Of a stretch of 64,000 bases of DNA, positions 22,939-34,069 are shown in pieces. The translations under genes and the position numbers were made by a program. Numbering within the stretch: the stretch's first letter is position 1; the number at the start of each line of letters is the position of its first letter. Below the pieces are notes generated by a model. That model was given only the letters and a program-made list of their open reading frames with translations. It searched no databases and was not told the DNA's origin. This DNA is from Hymenopus coronatus (taxonomy: Eukaryota; Arthropoda; Insecta; Mantodea; Hymenopodidae), in contig CM060895.1 in the NCBI GenBank assembly GCA_030762935.1, forward strand, positions 75,437,001 to 75,501,000, given 5' to 3'.

Positions 22939-23009
22939 TGAGTTATGTTTTCACACACACACACTGGAACCTTTTTAATTTTGAGGAGACTTAATAGCTC
23001 AATATAGAT

Positions 23010-23165
23010 TGTCTCCGTGGTCGTGTAGTCAGCGAGCTGACTTCTCACCCGGGGGTCCCATGTTTGAATCCCGGCTGGGGTGGGAAACTTTTCTTTAACT
23101 AGAATTGTTCCCTATCCCCCACAGAGTCTAGAATTCTGAATGTGAGAGTGAATTTAAGTGTGGTT
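23010..23165 (+). mobile_element. SINE family D copy
   Basis: GTCTCCGTGGTCGTGTAGTC (A-box region) and GTTTGAATCCCGG (B box), then GGGTGGGAAACTTTTCTTTA. The tail is GTTCCCTATCCCCCACAGAG. Pairs with the copy at 45120. Confidence 0.8.
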
Positions 23166-23777
23166 AATATAAAATGATAAACCTAATGCTTTAAAACCTA
23201 CAGATAATGAGTGCTTCACAGTTCAAAGTTCCCGATATGACCATTGAAGTTACAGGGAGCTATACAAATGAAACAATCACCAAAAAAATAAAAAAAGCTC
23301 AACAACATGTATTTCTGATGGAATTTCGGTATCGAATTTTTAGATGAAATGGAAAACTTCCAACCAGGAGAAAGTGTAAAGCGATAAAGGTGTGAATGAA
23401 TTTGGATGTATTCTAATTTGATAAAACGGAGCTTCTGATCGTCACGTTTCACAAACATGTGTTGGCGTTAAGATAATCTTGTTAAACCACTTTGAAAGAT
23501 GTACTTGAAGCCCTGGCATGAAACGCTTCACGGACTGTCGCACAGCGTCAAATGTCGTTTGATCTTGACTCACTGAACATCCAGCACACCCATGATCAAC
23601 GTATGTATAGCATTAAAACATCCTATCTGATAACCAAATAGAGGCAGGACCACCCGCGAAGAGTATCCGTATCTTTGCGATCCGAATCCAAGTGAGCTGG
23701 CGAACCATATTGCTAAAACTCTCGAATCTATAAGCTTTCGCATTTGTATCTGAGGCTAAAGGAAATTGTTTTAGAAA
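23166..23777. other. Unique stretch with a small family H scrap
   Basis: About 40 bases at 23305-23345 match the GGTATCGAATTTTTAG block of family H. No gene recognised in the rest. Confidence 0.5.
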
Positions 23778-23931
23778 CAAAAAAATCTGATATGTTCCAT
23801 TAACAAGACTTTCTCTACAACCCTATAACAAGTTATAGTTAAAAAGCTTATTCTTCTATCTATATCATGCTAATCGAGATAAACATTAGCAGAATTGTCC
23901 TTATTACTTGCTCCCTTTTAAGTAGAAGGGC
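23778..23931 (+). mobile_element. Family H 5'-end fragment
   Basis: TCTGATATGTTCCATTAACA to CTTTTAAGTAGAAGGGCAAA, directly followed by another plus copy (tandem). Confidence 0.75.
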
Positions 23932-24440
23932 AAAAACCTAGTGTGTTTCATTCACATGATTTCCTATAGCTGTTCGGCAAACAAACTTTTATTCAAAGGA
24001 TTAATCTGTTATCTACAAAATGCTAATCAAGATAATCATAAAAGAAATTAGTCTTATTACTAGTTTCCTTGTAAGTAAAAGCGAAAGAAGAAAATGCATA
24101 GGCTAAAGCGATAGTCTGGTCCTTTAAGTCAGGTCACTATATAAACCAATTGAAATTTTAATTTCTTTGCTTGACAGATTAAACAAATGAGAAACGAGAA
24201 GGAAGATGTCTTCCGGTTTGAGAAAAGTTTAATTGGCTAAAACTGAAACAAATAATCCGGAGTATCTCGAAAGCGTTAACCAACAACAACAACAAAAACA
24301 AAAAAGTCATCTAGAATGAAGAGGTGGCCAAAGGCTATTCCCAGAAAATTCAAGATATGATCACTATATTTGTCATATACATAGCTTTAACATACGGCAT
24401 TTTAATTACATCGTTAGAACCAATTCTAAGAAAAGCAAAA
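23932..24440 (+). mobile_element. Family H copy, 3' half missing
   Basis: Starts CTAGTGTGTTTCATTCACAT and retains GCTATTCCCAGAAAATTCAA. Ends near AAAGCAAAAGC, where an inverted fragment begins. Confidence 0.75.
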
Positions 24441-24450
24441 GCATTAAAAG

Positions 24451-24590
24451 GACTCTAACTAGAAGGGAAGTAGTAAGACTATTTCCGCTAATGTTATTTT
24501 GATTAGCGTGTTGTAGCATAGTTTTTTTAAGAATAGTTTGTTTGCAGAACAGGTAGAGAAAGCCATGTAAATGGAACATGTAAGATTTTT
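24451..24590 (-). mobile_element. Family H 5'-end fragment, inverted
   Basis: CTAGAAGGGAAGTAGTAAGA to GTAAATGGAACATGTAAGAT. Together with the preceding plus copy it forms a fold-back with 5' termini outward. Confidence 0.7.
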
Positions 24591-25088
24591 ATTTTCTCTA
24601 GCTCACAAGTACAATGTACATATTGGATAGAGGAGGTATTGCATTCGACCCAAAATTCGATGTCGAGATTTCACCGGAAATATATGTTTTGGGGTCCTCA
24701 AAGTCAGATAAAATGTATTTTTAGAAATAGGTCCGTGTGTCTCTTGTCTCTCTGTGTGTCTGTGGACAGCATAGCTGAAACACGAAAAGACCGATAAATA
24801 CCACACTTGGTTAATATCTTCCAAGAATCTTCAAGAAAATCCTGTCACCCCAAACTACCCTTTACATGGAAAAATTTTCGAACATTTTTATTTTCTCAAA
24901 AATGGCTCTAATGATTTATATTAAAACCCCGTATATTTAACATATTTACATCCCAAATAAAATGTATATCTTATGTTTTCAGTCAATAGCCTCTGAAGAC
25001 CTCTTTATTCTGGATGAATTTTGCAGACTTTAGCTTAACTGCTAAACCGTAAGAGGTAGACGTCGTCAAAATACCCAGTTTATGTCCC

Positions 25089-25113
25089 TTACGTTTTTTT
25101 TTTTTTTTTTTTT
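25089..25113. repeat. Poly(T) tract
   Basis: Long T-run in the spacer of the family H minus copy, at the place where the consensus has a shorter T-run. Confidence 0.85.
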
Positions 25114-25365
25114 GTTTTCTTTGTGTGTGTGAAGGTAACCGTTTCCAAGATATTGCTTGTTATTGGTTTCAATTGTAAAGTAGTTTCTTTTTTTCTTACT
25201 CCTGGCCACCAAAGAAGCGATTTTCAATGACAGTCACATGACAGCTTTTAAAACATTTGACTATCACTTTTGTCTAGTGCACTTCTTTGGTTCTCTTCTA
25301 CGTATAAGGAACTAAGTAATAAGTACATTCTGCTAATTTTATCTCGCTTAGCATTGTGTGGAAAG

Positions 25366-26409
25366 AAAAAAAAAATCTGATGTGTTCCATTCACATGACT
25401 TTCTCTATATCTCTGTAATTATTGTTAAAAAGGGTATTCCTATTTACTTCCCTAATCGAGATAAAATTAGCAGAAATGAGCTTATTACCTGCTCTTGTAA
25501 GTAGAAGGGAAGTACCATATGATAAAGAAATAGTCAAATGTTTTAAAAGCTGGATGCTATGTGATTGAAGTTTTGTGGTTTATTAGGCCAGGAGTTGACC
25601 AATTCCCTTATGAGAAAAGCATTTTAAAACAAACAAATAAGAAGGAATATCTCAAAAACCGTCAACTCCACGGAAAAAATATATATAGCATAAGTTGTAT
25701 GTTTTAACGACCTTCACATTTAAGTTTTTGTATATGTTTTACGGTTATGCAAAATTCCGTAAAATTAATCCAGAATAAACGTATCTTCAGAATCTATTCC
25801 CAGAGAATCGGAGGTATACATTTTATTTGTCATGTAAACAACTTTAATATGCAATATTTTAATCAAAATCGTTAGCGATTTTTTTAGAAAAGGAAACATT
25901 TCGAACATTATTCCATGCAAAGGGTTATTGGGGGTGGGAGTATTTTCTTGAAAATATTCGTGCCCTTGCAAGAACACCAAGTTTGGTATTTAATGATCTT
26001 TTCGTTGTTGAGATATGCTGCCCACTGCCACACATACACACTCAAACACACACGGACATTTTTCTAATTTTTTTCTCAGAGGGTCTCAAAACATGTATTT
26101 CCGGTGAAATCTCGGTATAGAACTTTTGGGCGCAATACAATATGTTCTCTAAGCCCGCCTGGGTGGTGTGGTGGTAGCACATCTGCCTCATATTCAACAG
26201 GTTGTGAGTTCGAATCTCGCTTAGGGTGAATTACCCGGGTAAAGTTTTCCCGGGTTTTCCCTTATCCTCGAGTAACTTTGAGCTCCATGGACCCGAGATC
26301 ATTTGAGCATCATTTCACGAATTTCATTCATCGTCCGATATGATCAACGTTAAAGTACGTTAAGCTAAAACAATCTTCTCTGTATATAGTACGTGCAGAG
26401 AAAGTAAAA
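25366..26409 (+). mobile_element. Family H copy nested in an older copy, itself carrying SINE C
   Basis: TCTGATGTGTTCCATTCACA to GCAGAGAAAGTAAAAA. Contains SINE C at 26153-26369. Three generations of insertion are visible at one place. Confidence 0.85.
26153..26369 (+). mobile_element. SINE family C copy with short target duplication
   Basis: TGGTGTGGTGGTAGCACATC (A box), GAGTTCGAATCTCGC (B box), the ACCCGGGTAAAGTTTTCCCG body and the tail TTCATTCATCGTCCGATATG. ACAATATGTTCTCT before it and ACAATCTTCTCT after it look like a diverged target duplication. Confidence 0.85.
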
Positions 26410-26486
26410 ATAATCATTTGTAAGACGTTTTTTGTAGTGCAGCTAGAGAAAGTCATGTGAAGAACACCACAGATATTTTTTTATTA

Positions 26487-26917
26487 CAACCAACAACTTT
26501 ATTTCGTATTTATTTATTTTTTGCCTATCCACGCATTAAACACACCTATAGCTCTCATTATGCGAATAAACCGAGGGGTCCCTTGGGATATGCCACATCA
26601 TCATTTGCTACATCAAATGAACTTTGAAGAAAACAAGCCAAGGCTGTTGCTATGATGAAGAACAGAGCTTAGTTTGCTGAGACTTCTCATTATGCCGGGA
26701 TGTTATGTAAATTCCCACATTTCCTCAGGCTTTCCGTTTGCGCTAAGTTTTCAACCATTGAGCCTGGTTCATCAAAATTAGGAGGGGAAAATCCTTCTAA
26801 GTCAGATAGGCACCTGAATTTGTGCGTCTTAGGGAAGTAAAACTGTTACTGCGGGCTGAGAATCTGAGTGAAAGATGTACCGGTTACTTTGCTGGAAGAT
26901 TTATCATATAGGTAATA
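26487..26917. other. Unique stretch, nothing recognised
   Basis: No frame over 60 residues with visible motifs. No match to the SINE or family H blocks. Confidence 0.45.
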
Positions 26918-27789
26918 TTTTTACTTTCTCTACACGTACTATGTACATAGTGTATAGAGAAGGTATTAATTGCATTGCACCCAAAAATTCGATACCGAGA
27001 TTTCACCGGAAAAACATATTTTGGGTCCCCTTGAATCCAAAATAAGCATTTCCAGAAAAAGGTCCGTGTGTGTGTGCGCGCGCCTGTGTGTCTGTCTGTG
27101 TGTGTCTGTGGACAGCATTGCTCAAAAACGAAAAGACTGTTGAATCCCAAATTTGGTATTTAAGTTTGATATCTTCCAAGGATGTGACACGAAGATTTTC
27201 AAGAAAATCCCCCCATCCCCAACTACCCTTTAGATGGAACTTATTCGAAAATTTTGATTTTCTTAAAAATGGTTCTAACGATTTTGATTAAAATATCGTA
27301 TATTAAATATATTTATCTGAGAAATATAATGTATATTTTGAATTTTCTGGGAATAGCCTCTGAAGATGCATTTTACGGAATTTTGCATAAATGCTAAAAC
27401 GTAAGAGATGGACAAAACTTAAACACACAAAAAGTGTAGAGCTCGTTAAAGCACACAATTTATGTTACATACATTTTTTTCCTGGAGTTGATCGTTTTTG
27501 AGATATTCCTTGTTATTGGTTTCAGCTTTGAAAAGCATACTTTTCTCATACAGGAATTTGTCAACTCTTGTTCATACAAACAAGTCGCATAGCAACCATC
27601 TTTTGCCTATCACTTTAATTTATGTTACTCACATATTTCGCTTCCACTTACAAGGAAGCAAGTAATAAGAATATTTCTGCTAAATTTTTTCTCCATTAGC
27701 ATGAAGTAAATAGAAGCATACGCTTTTTAATAATATTTTTTGCAGAGATGTAGAAAAAGTCATGTGAATGGAACATATCAGATTTTTTT
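26918..27789 (-). mobile_element. Complete family H copy
   Basis: Starts TTTTTACTTTCTCTACACGT with the TATGTACATA-centred palindrome and ends GGAACATATCAGATTTTTTT. Microsatellite includes GTGTGTGCGCGCGC. Confidence 0.92.
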
Positions 27790-27796
27790 GTAAACC

Positions 27797-27825
27797 TTTT
27801 TACTTTTTCTGTACAATGTATAGTA
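27797..27825 (-). mobile_element. Family H hairpin-terminus scrap
   Basis: TTTTTACTTTTTCTGTACAA plus half a palindrome, facing the next plus copy. Confidence 0.5.
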
Positions 27826-27827
27826 AA

Positions 27828-28668
27828 CAAAACAATCTAATTTGGTACACTCACATGACTTTCTCTAGCTGCTCTACAAACTTCTTGCAAAAGATTATTA
27901 TTCTTTCTACACAATGCTAATCGAGATAAACAGTAAAATGTTCTTATTACTTAGATCCTTATAAGTAGAAGAGAATTAAGGGGAGCAGTAGGCTAAAGTG
28001 ATAGTCAACTGTCTTAAAAACTGTCGTTATGTGATTGTGATTGCAAAATGCTTGCTACTTTGCTTGACCAGGACTAGAACAAAAGAAAAACGGACACATA
28101 CTGTCTGAGAAAAGTATAAGTACTTCAAAATTAAAACCAATAACAAACAATATCTCGGAAACGGTTACTTCCACAACAAAAATTGTGTGTTTTGATGAGA
28201 TCTACATTATTTGTGAAGTAAGTTTTTGTCTAACTCTTACGGCTTATCGATTAAGCAAAATTCGGCAAAACTCATCCAGTATAAAGAGGTCTTCAGAGGC
28301 TATTCCCAGAAAATTCAACACATACAATTTATTTGGGATGCAAATAACTTTAATATACGGAATTTTAATCAAAATGGTTAGAGCCATTTTTAAAAAATAA
28401 GATCAAAATTTTCAAACATTTTCCATGTAAAGGGTAGTTTTTGGTGGGGGGATTTTGTTTTTGAAAATCTTCGTGTCGCACGCATCCTTGGAAGATATTA
28501 AACCTAAATACCAAGTTTGGTATTAAACGGTCTTTTAGTTTTTGAGCCACAGGGGACCACAAAATATATTTCCGGTAGAATCTCGACATCAAAATTTTGG
28601 GTGGAATACAATACCTTCTCTATCCTCTATGTACATTATACATACGGGGCTAGAGGAAGTAAAAATAG
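27828..28668 (+). mobile_element. Family H copy, complete but diverged
   Basis: ATCTAATTTGGTACACTCAC to GGGGCTAGAGGAAGTAAAAA. The CA microsatellite has been deleted between TTTTTGAGCCAC and AGGGGACC, giving a compact copy. Confidence 0.85.
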
Positions 28669-28689
28669 GTACTGAATGTATTACATTTC

Positions 28690-29062
28690 ACACAAAAAAG
28701 AAATTTGATGTGTTCCATTCACATGACTTTCTTTACATCTCTGTAATTATTACTGTAAATAAACTTTTTTTTCTGCGTTAATGCTAATGTTTAACTCAAT
28801 TATCATAAATTGTATTTCTATCCACATATTCTAATAGCTTATTCTTCTAAAAAAATCTGTTTAACAATAATTTGTTATGGCAATGTAGAGAAAGTCCTGT
28901 GAATGTAGCATATCAGATTTTTAGATATGTTGTCCACAGATATTTTTGTAAAAAAAAAATTTTTTTAGAATTCAGGGGTCTTACAACATGCATTTCCGGT
29001 GAAATATCGACATGGAATACTTTCTGTAACTACTATATGCATATTACATGTAGAGAAAAGTA
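28690..29062. mobile_element. Family H composite of three fragments
   Basis: Plus 5' end at 28690-28760 (TTTGATGTGTTCCATTCACA), minus 5' end at 28858-28918 (ATGTAGAGAAAGTCCTGTGA) and plus 3' end at 28922-29062 (CATTTCCGGTGAAATATCG to GTAGAGAAAAG). Confidence 0.7.
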
Positions 29063-29934
29063 TATGTGTATGGCTTTGGTGAAGATGACGACACCTTTTC
29101 CTGGAACAAAATACTCAAGAGTGGATAAATATCCAATTTGCATGATTAATTCAACGAGAGATGATTTTCATTTGCCAAGAAATTGAGGCTGGGTACTTGT
29201 TGAGCCGGATGTTTGTTTGGGCCACAGAAAGGTCTGCCTCAGGGAGTCGTCGTCGCTGGCGTCATGGCCCAAACATACGACAATCTCTAAAGAGCATATG
29301 GCACGCCACAAACCAACCTCCTCCTCCCCCACCCCTCGAGAAGAGACACAAGTTGTCGCCCAGAACAGTTGTAGCAACTTCCTCATCCCACCGGATATGG
29401 AGGGGGTGGAAACCAAACAAACAGTAAAACACTATAAAAGTGCGTTAGAGGGGGAATAAAACAGCCTCCCGGTCGACCACTAATTCTGCGACTTCCGTTA
29501 ATGTCCTTTCCTGAGATTCTTGCATCTTAGGGGACACTCCAGCATAAACCTTCTAGCAAGGAAAATAAGCTTACTTTTATGACCCATACACCACTTCTCT
29601 CCTTGGTTTATTGGTTTCCCTGCTAGGAAGTCAAGACTGGGGAGGCGTTTGTCGGAGACGGGAAACGTTCGGGGGTGGGATGAGGAGTCTGCTCTTCAGC
29701 TGGCCAGAGGGGAAAGAGAGGTCCAAGCTGATTCCTCGAGAGCAAAATTCTATTACTTTCTGATATTTCTGCGCATAGCTCCAGACATCCAACGTATTAC
29801 ACTTTTACAGGCGCAAATAAAATTTTATTACATAGAGGTGTGGGATAGCATAAGGTTTTTCGATCGTCGTGTTGCTAATCTAAAGTTAAACATTTAATGT
29901 ATTACATTCGCATAGTTTTTGCAACTTATAGCTT
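29063..29934. other. GC-richer unique island with promoter-like and poly(A)-like signals
   Basis: CACTATAAAAGTGCG near 29430 resembles a TATA box and GGGGGAATAAAAC near 29450 a polyadenylation signal. Four overlapping short frames on both strands are most likely by-products of the composition. A solitary LTR or an exon-bearing island are both possible; matching repeat ends were not found. Confidence 0.25.
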
Positions 29935-29937
29935 ACT

Positions 29938-30970
29938 CTACATAGTATATGGTATTCAGGTAGAATTTATTTCATTCCACCCAAAAATTCACTAGAAATA
30001 CACGTTTTATAGTCTCCCTTATCCAAAAAGGTAATTTTTAGAAAAAGATCCGTGTGTGTCCATATGATTGTGAACACCATAACTTAAAAAACAAAAGTCG
30101 GCAAAATACCAAACTTGGTACTTAAGTTTAGTATCTTCCAAGGATGCGACATGAGGATTTTGAGAAAAATCCCCCATTCTAAACTACCCTTTACAAGGAA
30201 ACATTTTCGAACATTTTGACTGTCCCAAAATAGCTCTAGAGATATATATTAAAGGTATTTACATGAGAAATAAAATTTATATCCTGAATTTTCTGGGAAT
30301 ATCTTCTGAAGACTTCTTTAATCTGGATGAATTTTGCGTAACTGCTAAACGGTATGAGATAGATAAAAGCTTACTACATAAACATGTAGATCTCGTTAAA
30401 CCACAATTTATGCCTTATCCTCTTTTTTTTCGTGGAAATGACCATTTTTGAGATATTCCTTACTATTTGATTCAGTTTTAAAATACATTTCACATTCGGG
30501 AATTTATCAACTCTTACCAATGCCAAGAAACAGATTTCAACCACGTGGCAACCAGATTTTAAAAGATTGGACCATGTCTTTGGTCTCTAATTTCTCGTAC
30601 TTACATATTTTTTTTGTAGTGTTTAACGCCCGCTTTAACTACTTATGGCACCGCAGGCAGTGACACTGGTGATACATGAATGATGATGGAGCACCGGTGG
30701 AATGCGGAGTACCCGGAGAAAACCCGCCCCAGCGCCGCTTTGTCCTTGCAGCCACATGGGATCGAACCGCGGCCGTCTAGGTGAGAGGTGGGTGGTCTAA
30801 CCACTCGGCCTTGGTGCGGCCACTCGTACTTATAAGGAACCAAGCCATAAAACCACTTGTGCTAATTTTTTTTAATGATTAGCACGAAGTAGATAGAAGA
30901 ATAAGCTTTATAAAAATAATTTGCTACAAAGATGTAGAGAAAATCATGTGAATGAAACATATTTTTTTTT
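29938..30970 (-). mobile_element. Family H copy split by SINE E
   Basis: Diverged start (CTTACTCTACATAGTATATG), the GGATGCGACATGAGGATTTT block, then an interruption at 30604-30822 and the end GTAGAGAAAATCATGTGAAT. Confidence 0.8.
30604..30822 (-). mobile_element. SINE family E, full-length with target duplication
   Basis: The minus-strand head GGCCGAGTGGTTAGACCACC is a clear A-box region, resembling Leu or Ser tRNA. CGCGGTTCGATCCC is the B box. The body is GGCGGGTTTTCTCCGGGTAC and CACCGGTGCTCCATCATC. The A-rich tail is at the left. CTCGTACTTA at 30594-30603 and 30823-30832 is a perfect 10-bp target duplication, as expected for LINE-machinery retroposition. Confidence 0.9.
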
Positions 30971-31370
30971 TCTATTTACTTCATGTTAATCGAGAAAAGC
31001 ATTTGCAGAAATTGTCCTACTGCATAATTTTCAGTATAGGTACAAGGGCATTAGACGAATCAGTAGGCTTTAAGCGATAGACAAATATTTTAAAATCAGG
31101 CCGTATGTGATGGCTTTGAAATTATATTTTCTTTGCATGACCAGGGAGAGCGAAAGACTTCTGGTTTGATCAATGTACCTATAAGAAATTAAACAATTCA
31201 ACTTTGTTTTTAGCTATAACTATATTTATTGTGCAGTAAGCTTTTGTCTTTCTCCCATTTAAATGTTATACAAAACCCATTCAGAATGAAGCAGAATTGA
31301 GAGACTATTCGTTGAAATTTGAAGTTATACATTTTATTGGTCATCGATATATCTAAAACCGAAAAATTAA
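30971..31370 (+). mobile_element. Family H copy, old, 3' end missing
   Basis: CTATTTACTTCATGTTAATC, TCGAGAAAAGCATTTGCAGA and GAAGCAGAATTGAGAGACTA are recognisable but heavily substituted. Ends at a SINE A insertion. Confidence 0.65.
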
Positions 31371-31373
31371 ATT

Positions 31374-31665
31374 GAGTTTTATTAATGAAGCTCCCTAATT
31401 GCTGTGGTCCTCAGCAGTTCATTCTAAATTGGGTGTGAAAACCCACTTTATTTTTCTTTTTCTCAGAGGCTTCCTTATTAGGCTTGAAGTTCTTTTGTGT
31501 GCCGAAAAACTACGACACGGGACCATCAGCTTTAACTTCCCTTCCGAAAAAAGCCTTGTTAGAATTTTCATAATGTTTTCCAAAAAATTCGTTGCCCTCC
31601 GCCGGGTTTGAATACCGATCTTAGGAGCCAGAGGCTATCCTGTTTCCTCTAGACAATGGAGGACT
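31374..31665 (-). mobile_element. SINE family A copy
   Basis: CAGTTCATTCTAAATTGGGT to GCCCTCCGCCGGGTTTGAAT. The minus-strand B box region is ATTCAAACCCGG. Diverged from the 15336 copy. Confidence 0.75.
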
Positions 31666-32884
31666 ATATCTGAAACCTCATAGAGACAGCTATTTTATAT
31701 GTGGATCTTCTTTCTGTTAGATCATGTAAGGTCAACTCAAGGTATCAAGATCATACAAACAGCGTGTTGCTTTAAACCTTTGACTGTCGTATTAGCGTTC
31801 TGTAGCTTAGAGAAAATCCACAAAGGATAGCTGCCCTTATACAAAGAAGAACATAAGTTCAGACTGCTTCTGAATATGTTTTTGAAAATTTTAATAACAT
31901 TTATAAATTCCTAGTTTTCCCTTTTAAAACTGTTATTTTTGGTAGCTAACAGTTAAATTTATGTTTATTTTTTTTTAACAGTTAGATTCAGTTTTGTAGT
32001 ATATAAATGATTATATACACTCGAGATCTTTTAGCTGACTCCGCCCATGTCTTCCACCTGTGTACTATGCTCTTAAAAGCGTATTGGTCAGGACAAGTTA
32101 CTGAAGAGAAGCGGATATACATGAAACGTAACTTGCGACAAATGAAGCTTTGGGTTGCAAAACTAAGTGAACCCCAAACTCTCTGGTTGGACAATACTCT
32201 ACCCCTCTCATTGGGGATACAAAATTATATTAATCTTTTCTCTATACCAAATACTTACTGAACTTCTAAATCAAAGTACTACCTATGCTCACGCGGTCGA
32301 CTAAATTAACACACTGCTTATACGAGTCAACCTGCTCTGAGAGAGTGTCGAGCGGGGTTGAGGTGTGAATAGTTGGATTGCCCAACGGTTTTGTCTTCTC
32401 TTACTCGCGTGGCATTTTGAACCAGCATGGCATAATGAAAATCGTGCTAAGACCCGAGTCCCCGTTAAACGTTCACATTTTCAGCAAAATCACAACGTTA
32501 AGCCTATTTTTATTGTCTTTGACTGTACAATTTGAAGGGGAACTGCTAAATGGTGAGAGACTCTTTATAATGAAGTAAAAGGAAGCCCAAATCACTTGAA
32601 GATATTGATAGTAAATTTTATAGCTGCAGCTACAACAAAATATGCATTGAAATAATTAATAAAAACATCCTTTTAAAAAAAAAAATAATATGTAGAATCT
32701 ATCGTATATGAAAGTTACTTACGGTGGATACAGAACGACTTGTGATTTCAGATTTTATCTATAAATGAATACTAGTAATGGATACTAAAGGAATATTATG
32801 TATTTAAATCTGCGTTCATTTATTTTTGATTACCTAAGGTGGTGTTCGTTTTACAACACATCTTATATTTCTAGTTTGTATGGC
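31666..32884. other. Unique AT-rich stretch, nothing recognised
   Basis: Short plus frames at 32007-32261 and 32378-32578 have no recognisable domain. The remainder lacks repeats apart from A/T runs. Confidence 0.45.
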
Positions 32885-33009
32885 TTAAACAAGAGTCAAC
32901 TATTTAAAAGTTAGTTGCTGTGTGATAGAAAACAACTTCTTTATATGATCAGGAGTTGACAAGTTCTCAAATTAGAAAAAAAATAGTATTTTAAAACCGA
33001 AACCAATCA

Positions 33010-33325
33010 CGGTAATTATCACAATTATTGTCCATAATAGTTGACTGTACTATGAATGCTGGAACTTAAAGTACTTACAACATTGTCTTTGAGGTTGTCA
33101 TCTCAAATAATTTGAGGTCACCTTGCGGTTTACCGAGAAAGAGCAAGTCAGTTAAGAAATTCAATTCACTGCCGGCATGTTGCTATGATAGCCCAGTGGT
33201 AGAGTAACTGGCTAGAGACCGGGAGATCCATTGTTCAAATTCTGGCTATGGCATTGAATTTTTTCAGTTTAACTCTACCTATGCAACTCCTGTCCTACAC
33301 ACGATTTCTGTAAGAAAACAATTAA
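33010..33325 (+). mobile_element. SINE family B, longest copy
   Basis: An upstream segment (CCATAATAGTTGACTGTACT, ACAACATTGTCTTTGAGGTT, CACCTTGCGGTTTACCGAGA) precedes the tRNA-like module. The module is GATAGCCCAGTGGTAGAGTA, then TTGTTCAAATTCTGG. It is followed by the tail GGCATTGAATTTTTTCAG to TCCTACACACG. The Pol III boxes thus sit in the middle rather than at the 5' end. Confidence 0.8.
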
Positions 33326-33901
33326 AATGATTAGCGTATGTTGTCTAATTACTTGTTCCCTTGTAAATAGAAGGAAAATAAGGGAGTACACTAGGTTTAA
33401 GCAAGAATAAAAAATGTTAAAAGGTGGTTGCTATGTGATTGAAATAACTTTTCTTTGTATGGCCAGGAGTTGACAAGTTCTCCAATTAGAAACATGTTAA
33501 TATTTAAAACCGAAACCAATAATAACGAATATGTCAGAAATGGTCAACTGCACGAAAAAAAAAATGTATGGGTGTGATATAAATTATGTGTTTTAACGAG
33601 ATCTTCATTTTTTGTAAAGTAAGTTTTTGTCTATTTCTTGTGGTTAACCAATTATGCAAACGTCACCAAGAATGAAGAGGTATTCTCGGAAAATTCAAGA
33701 AATACTTTTTATTTTTCAGTATATATCTTTAAACAAAATCGTTAGTTACTTTCGAAAAAAATCTCCATGTAAAGGGTAGTTTTGGGAAGGGGATTTTTCT
33801 TTAAAATTTTCGTGTCACATCCTTGAAGATGTTAAACTTAAAGATAACATTTGGTATTTAATGATCTCTTCGATTATGAGCTATGCTGTGGACAGACACA
33901 G

Positions 33902-33905
<4 letters not shown>

Positions 33906-33935
<30 letters not shown>
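33906..33935. repeat. (CA) microsatellite inside family H
   Basis: CA repeats at the family's internal microsatellite position. Confidence 0.95.
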
Positions 33936-33938
<3 letters not shown>

Positions 33939-34069
33939 TATACACATATGGACCTTTGCTTTGCTTTTTATATATATTTTTTGCAGTTAAATCTCGACAT
34001 CGAATTTTTGGGTGGAGTACAATACTTTTCTACCTACTATGTCCATTGTATGTGCTAGAGAAAGTAAAA

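Larger units (their letters stand above)
24585..26482 (-). mobile_element. Family H copy split by a younger family H copy
   Basis: Part one, 24585-25365, starts TTTTTATTTTCTCTAGCTCA. Part two, about 26410-26482, has AATCATTTGTAAGACG and AGAGAAAGTCATGTGAAG. The interruption is a plus copy placed inside an A-run, so relative insertion order can be read. Confidence 0.8.
32885..34069 (+). mobile_element. Family H copy split by SINE B
   Basis: The left part has GATCAGGAGTTGACAAGTTC and GAAACCAATCACGG. Right of the SINE the unit resumes near 33335 with AATTACTTGTTCCCTTGTAA and repeats the AGGAGTTGACAAGTTC block. Some sequence is therefore present twice, and this may be two copies. Ends TGCTAGAGAAAGTAAAA. 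Confidence 0.75.

Noticed and set aside
30740..30822. Possible Leu/Ser tRNA gene on the minus strand
   Set aside because: The A and B boxes are good, but the acceptor stem is not closed, and the head is fused to a SINE body with a target duplication. Same reasoning applies to the other tRNA-like heads.
33906..33935. CRISPR-like regular repeat
   Set aside because: A plain dinucleotide microsatellite without spacers; the genome is eukaryotic.
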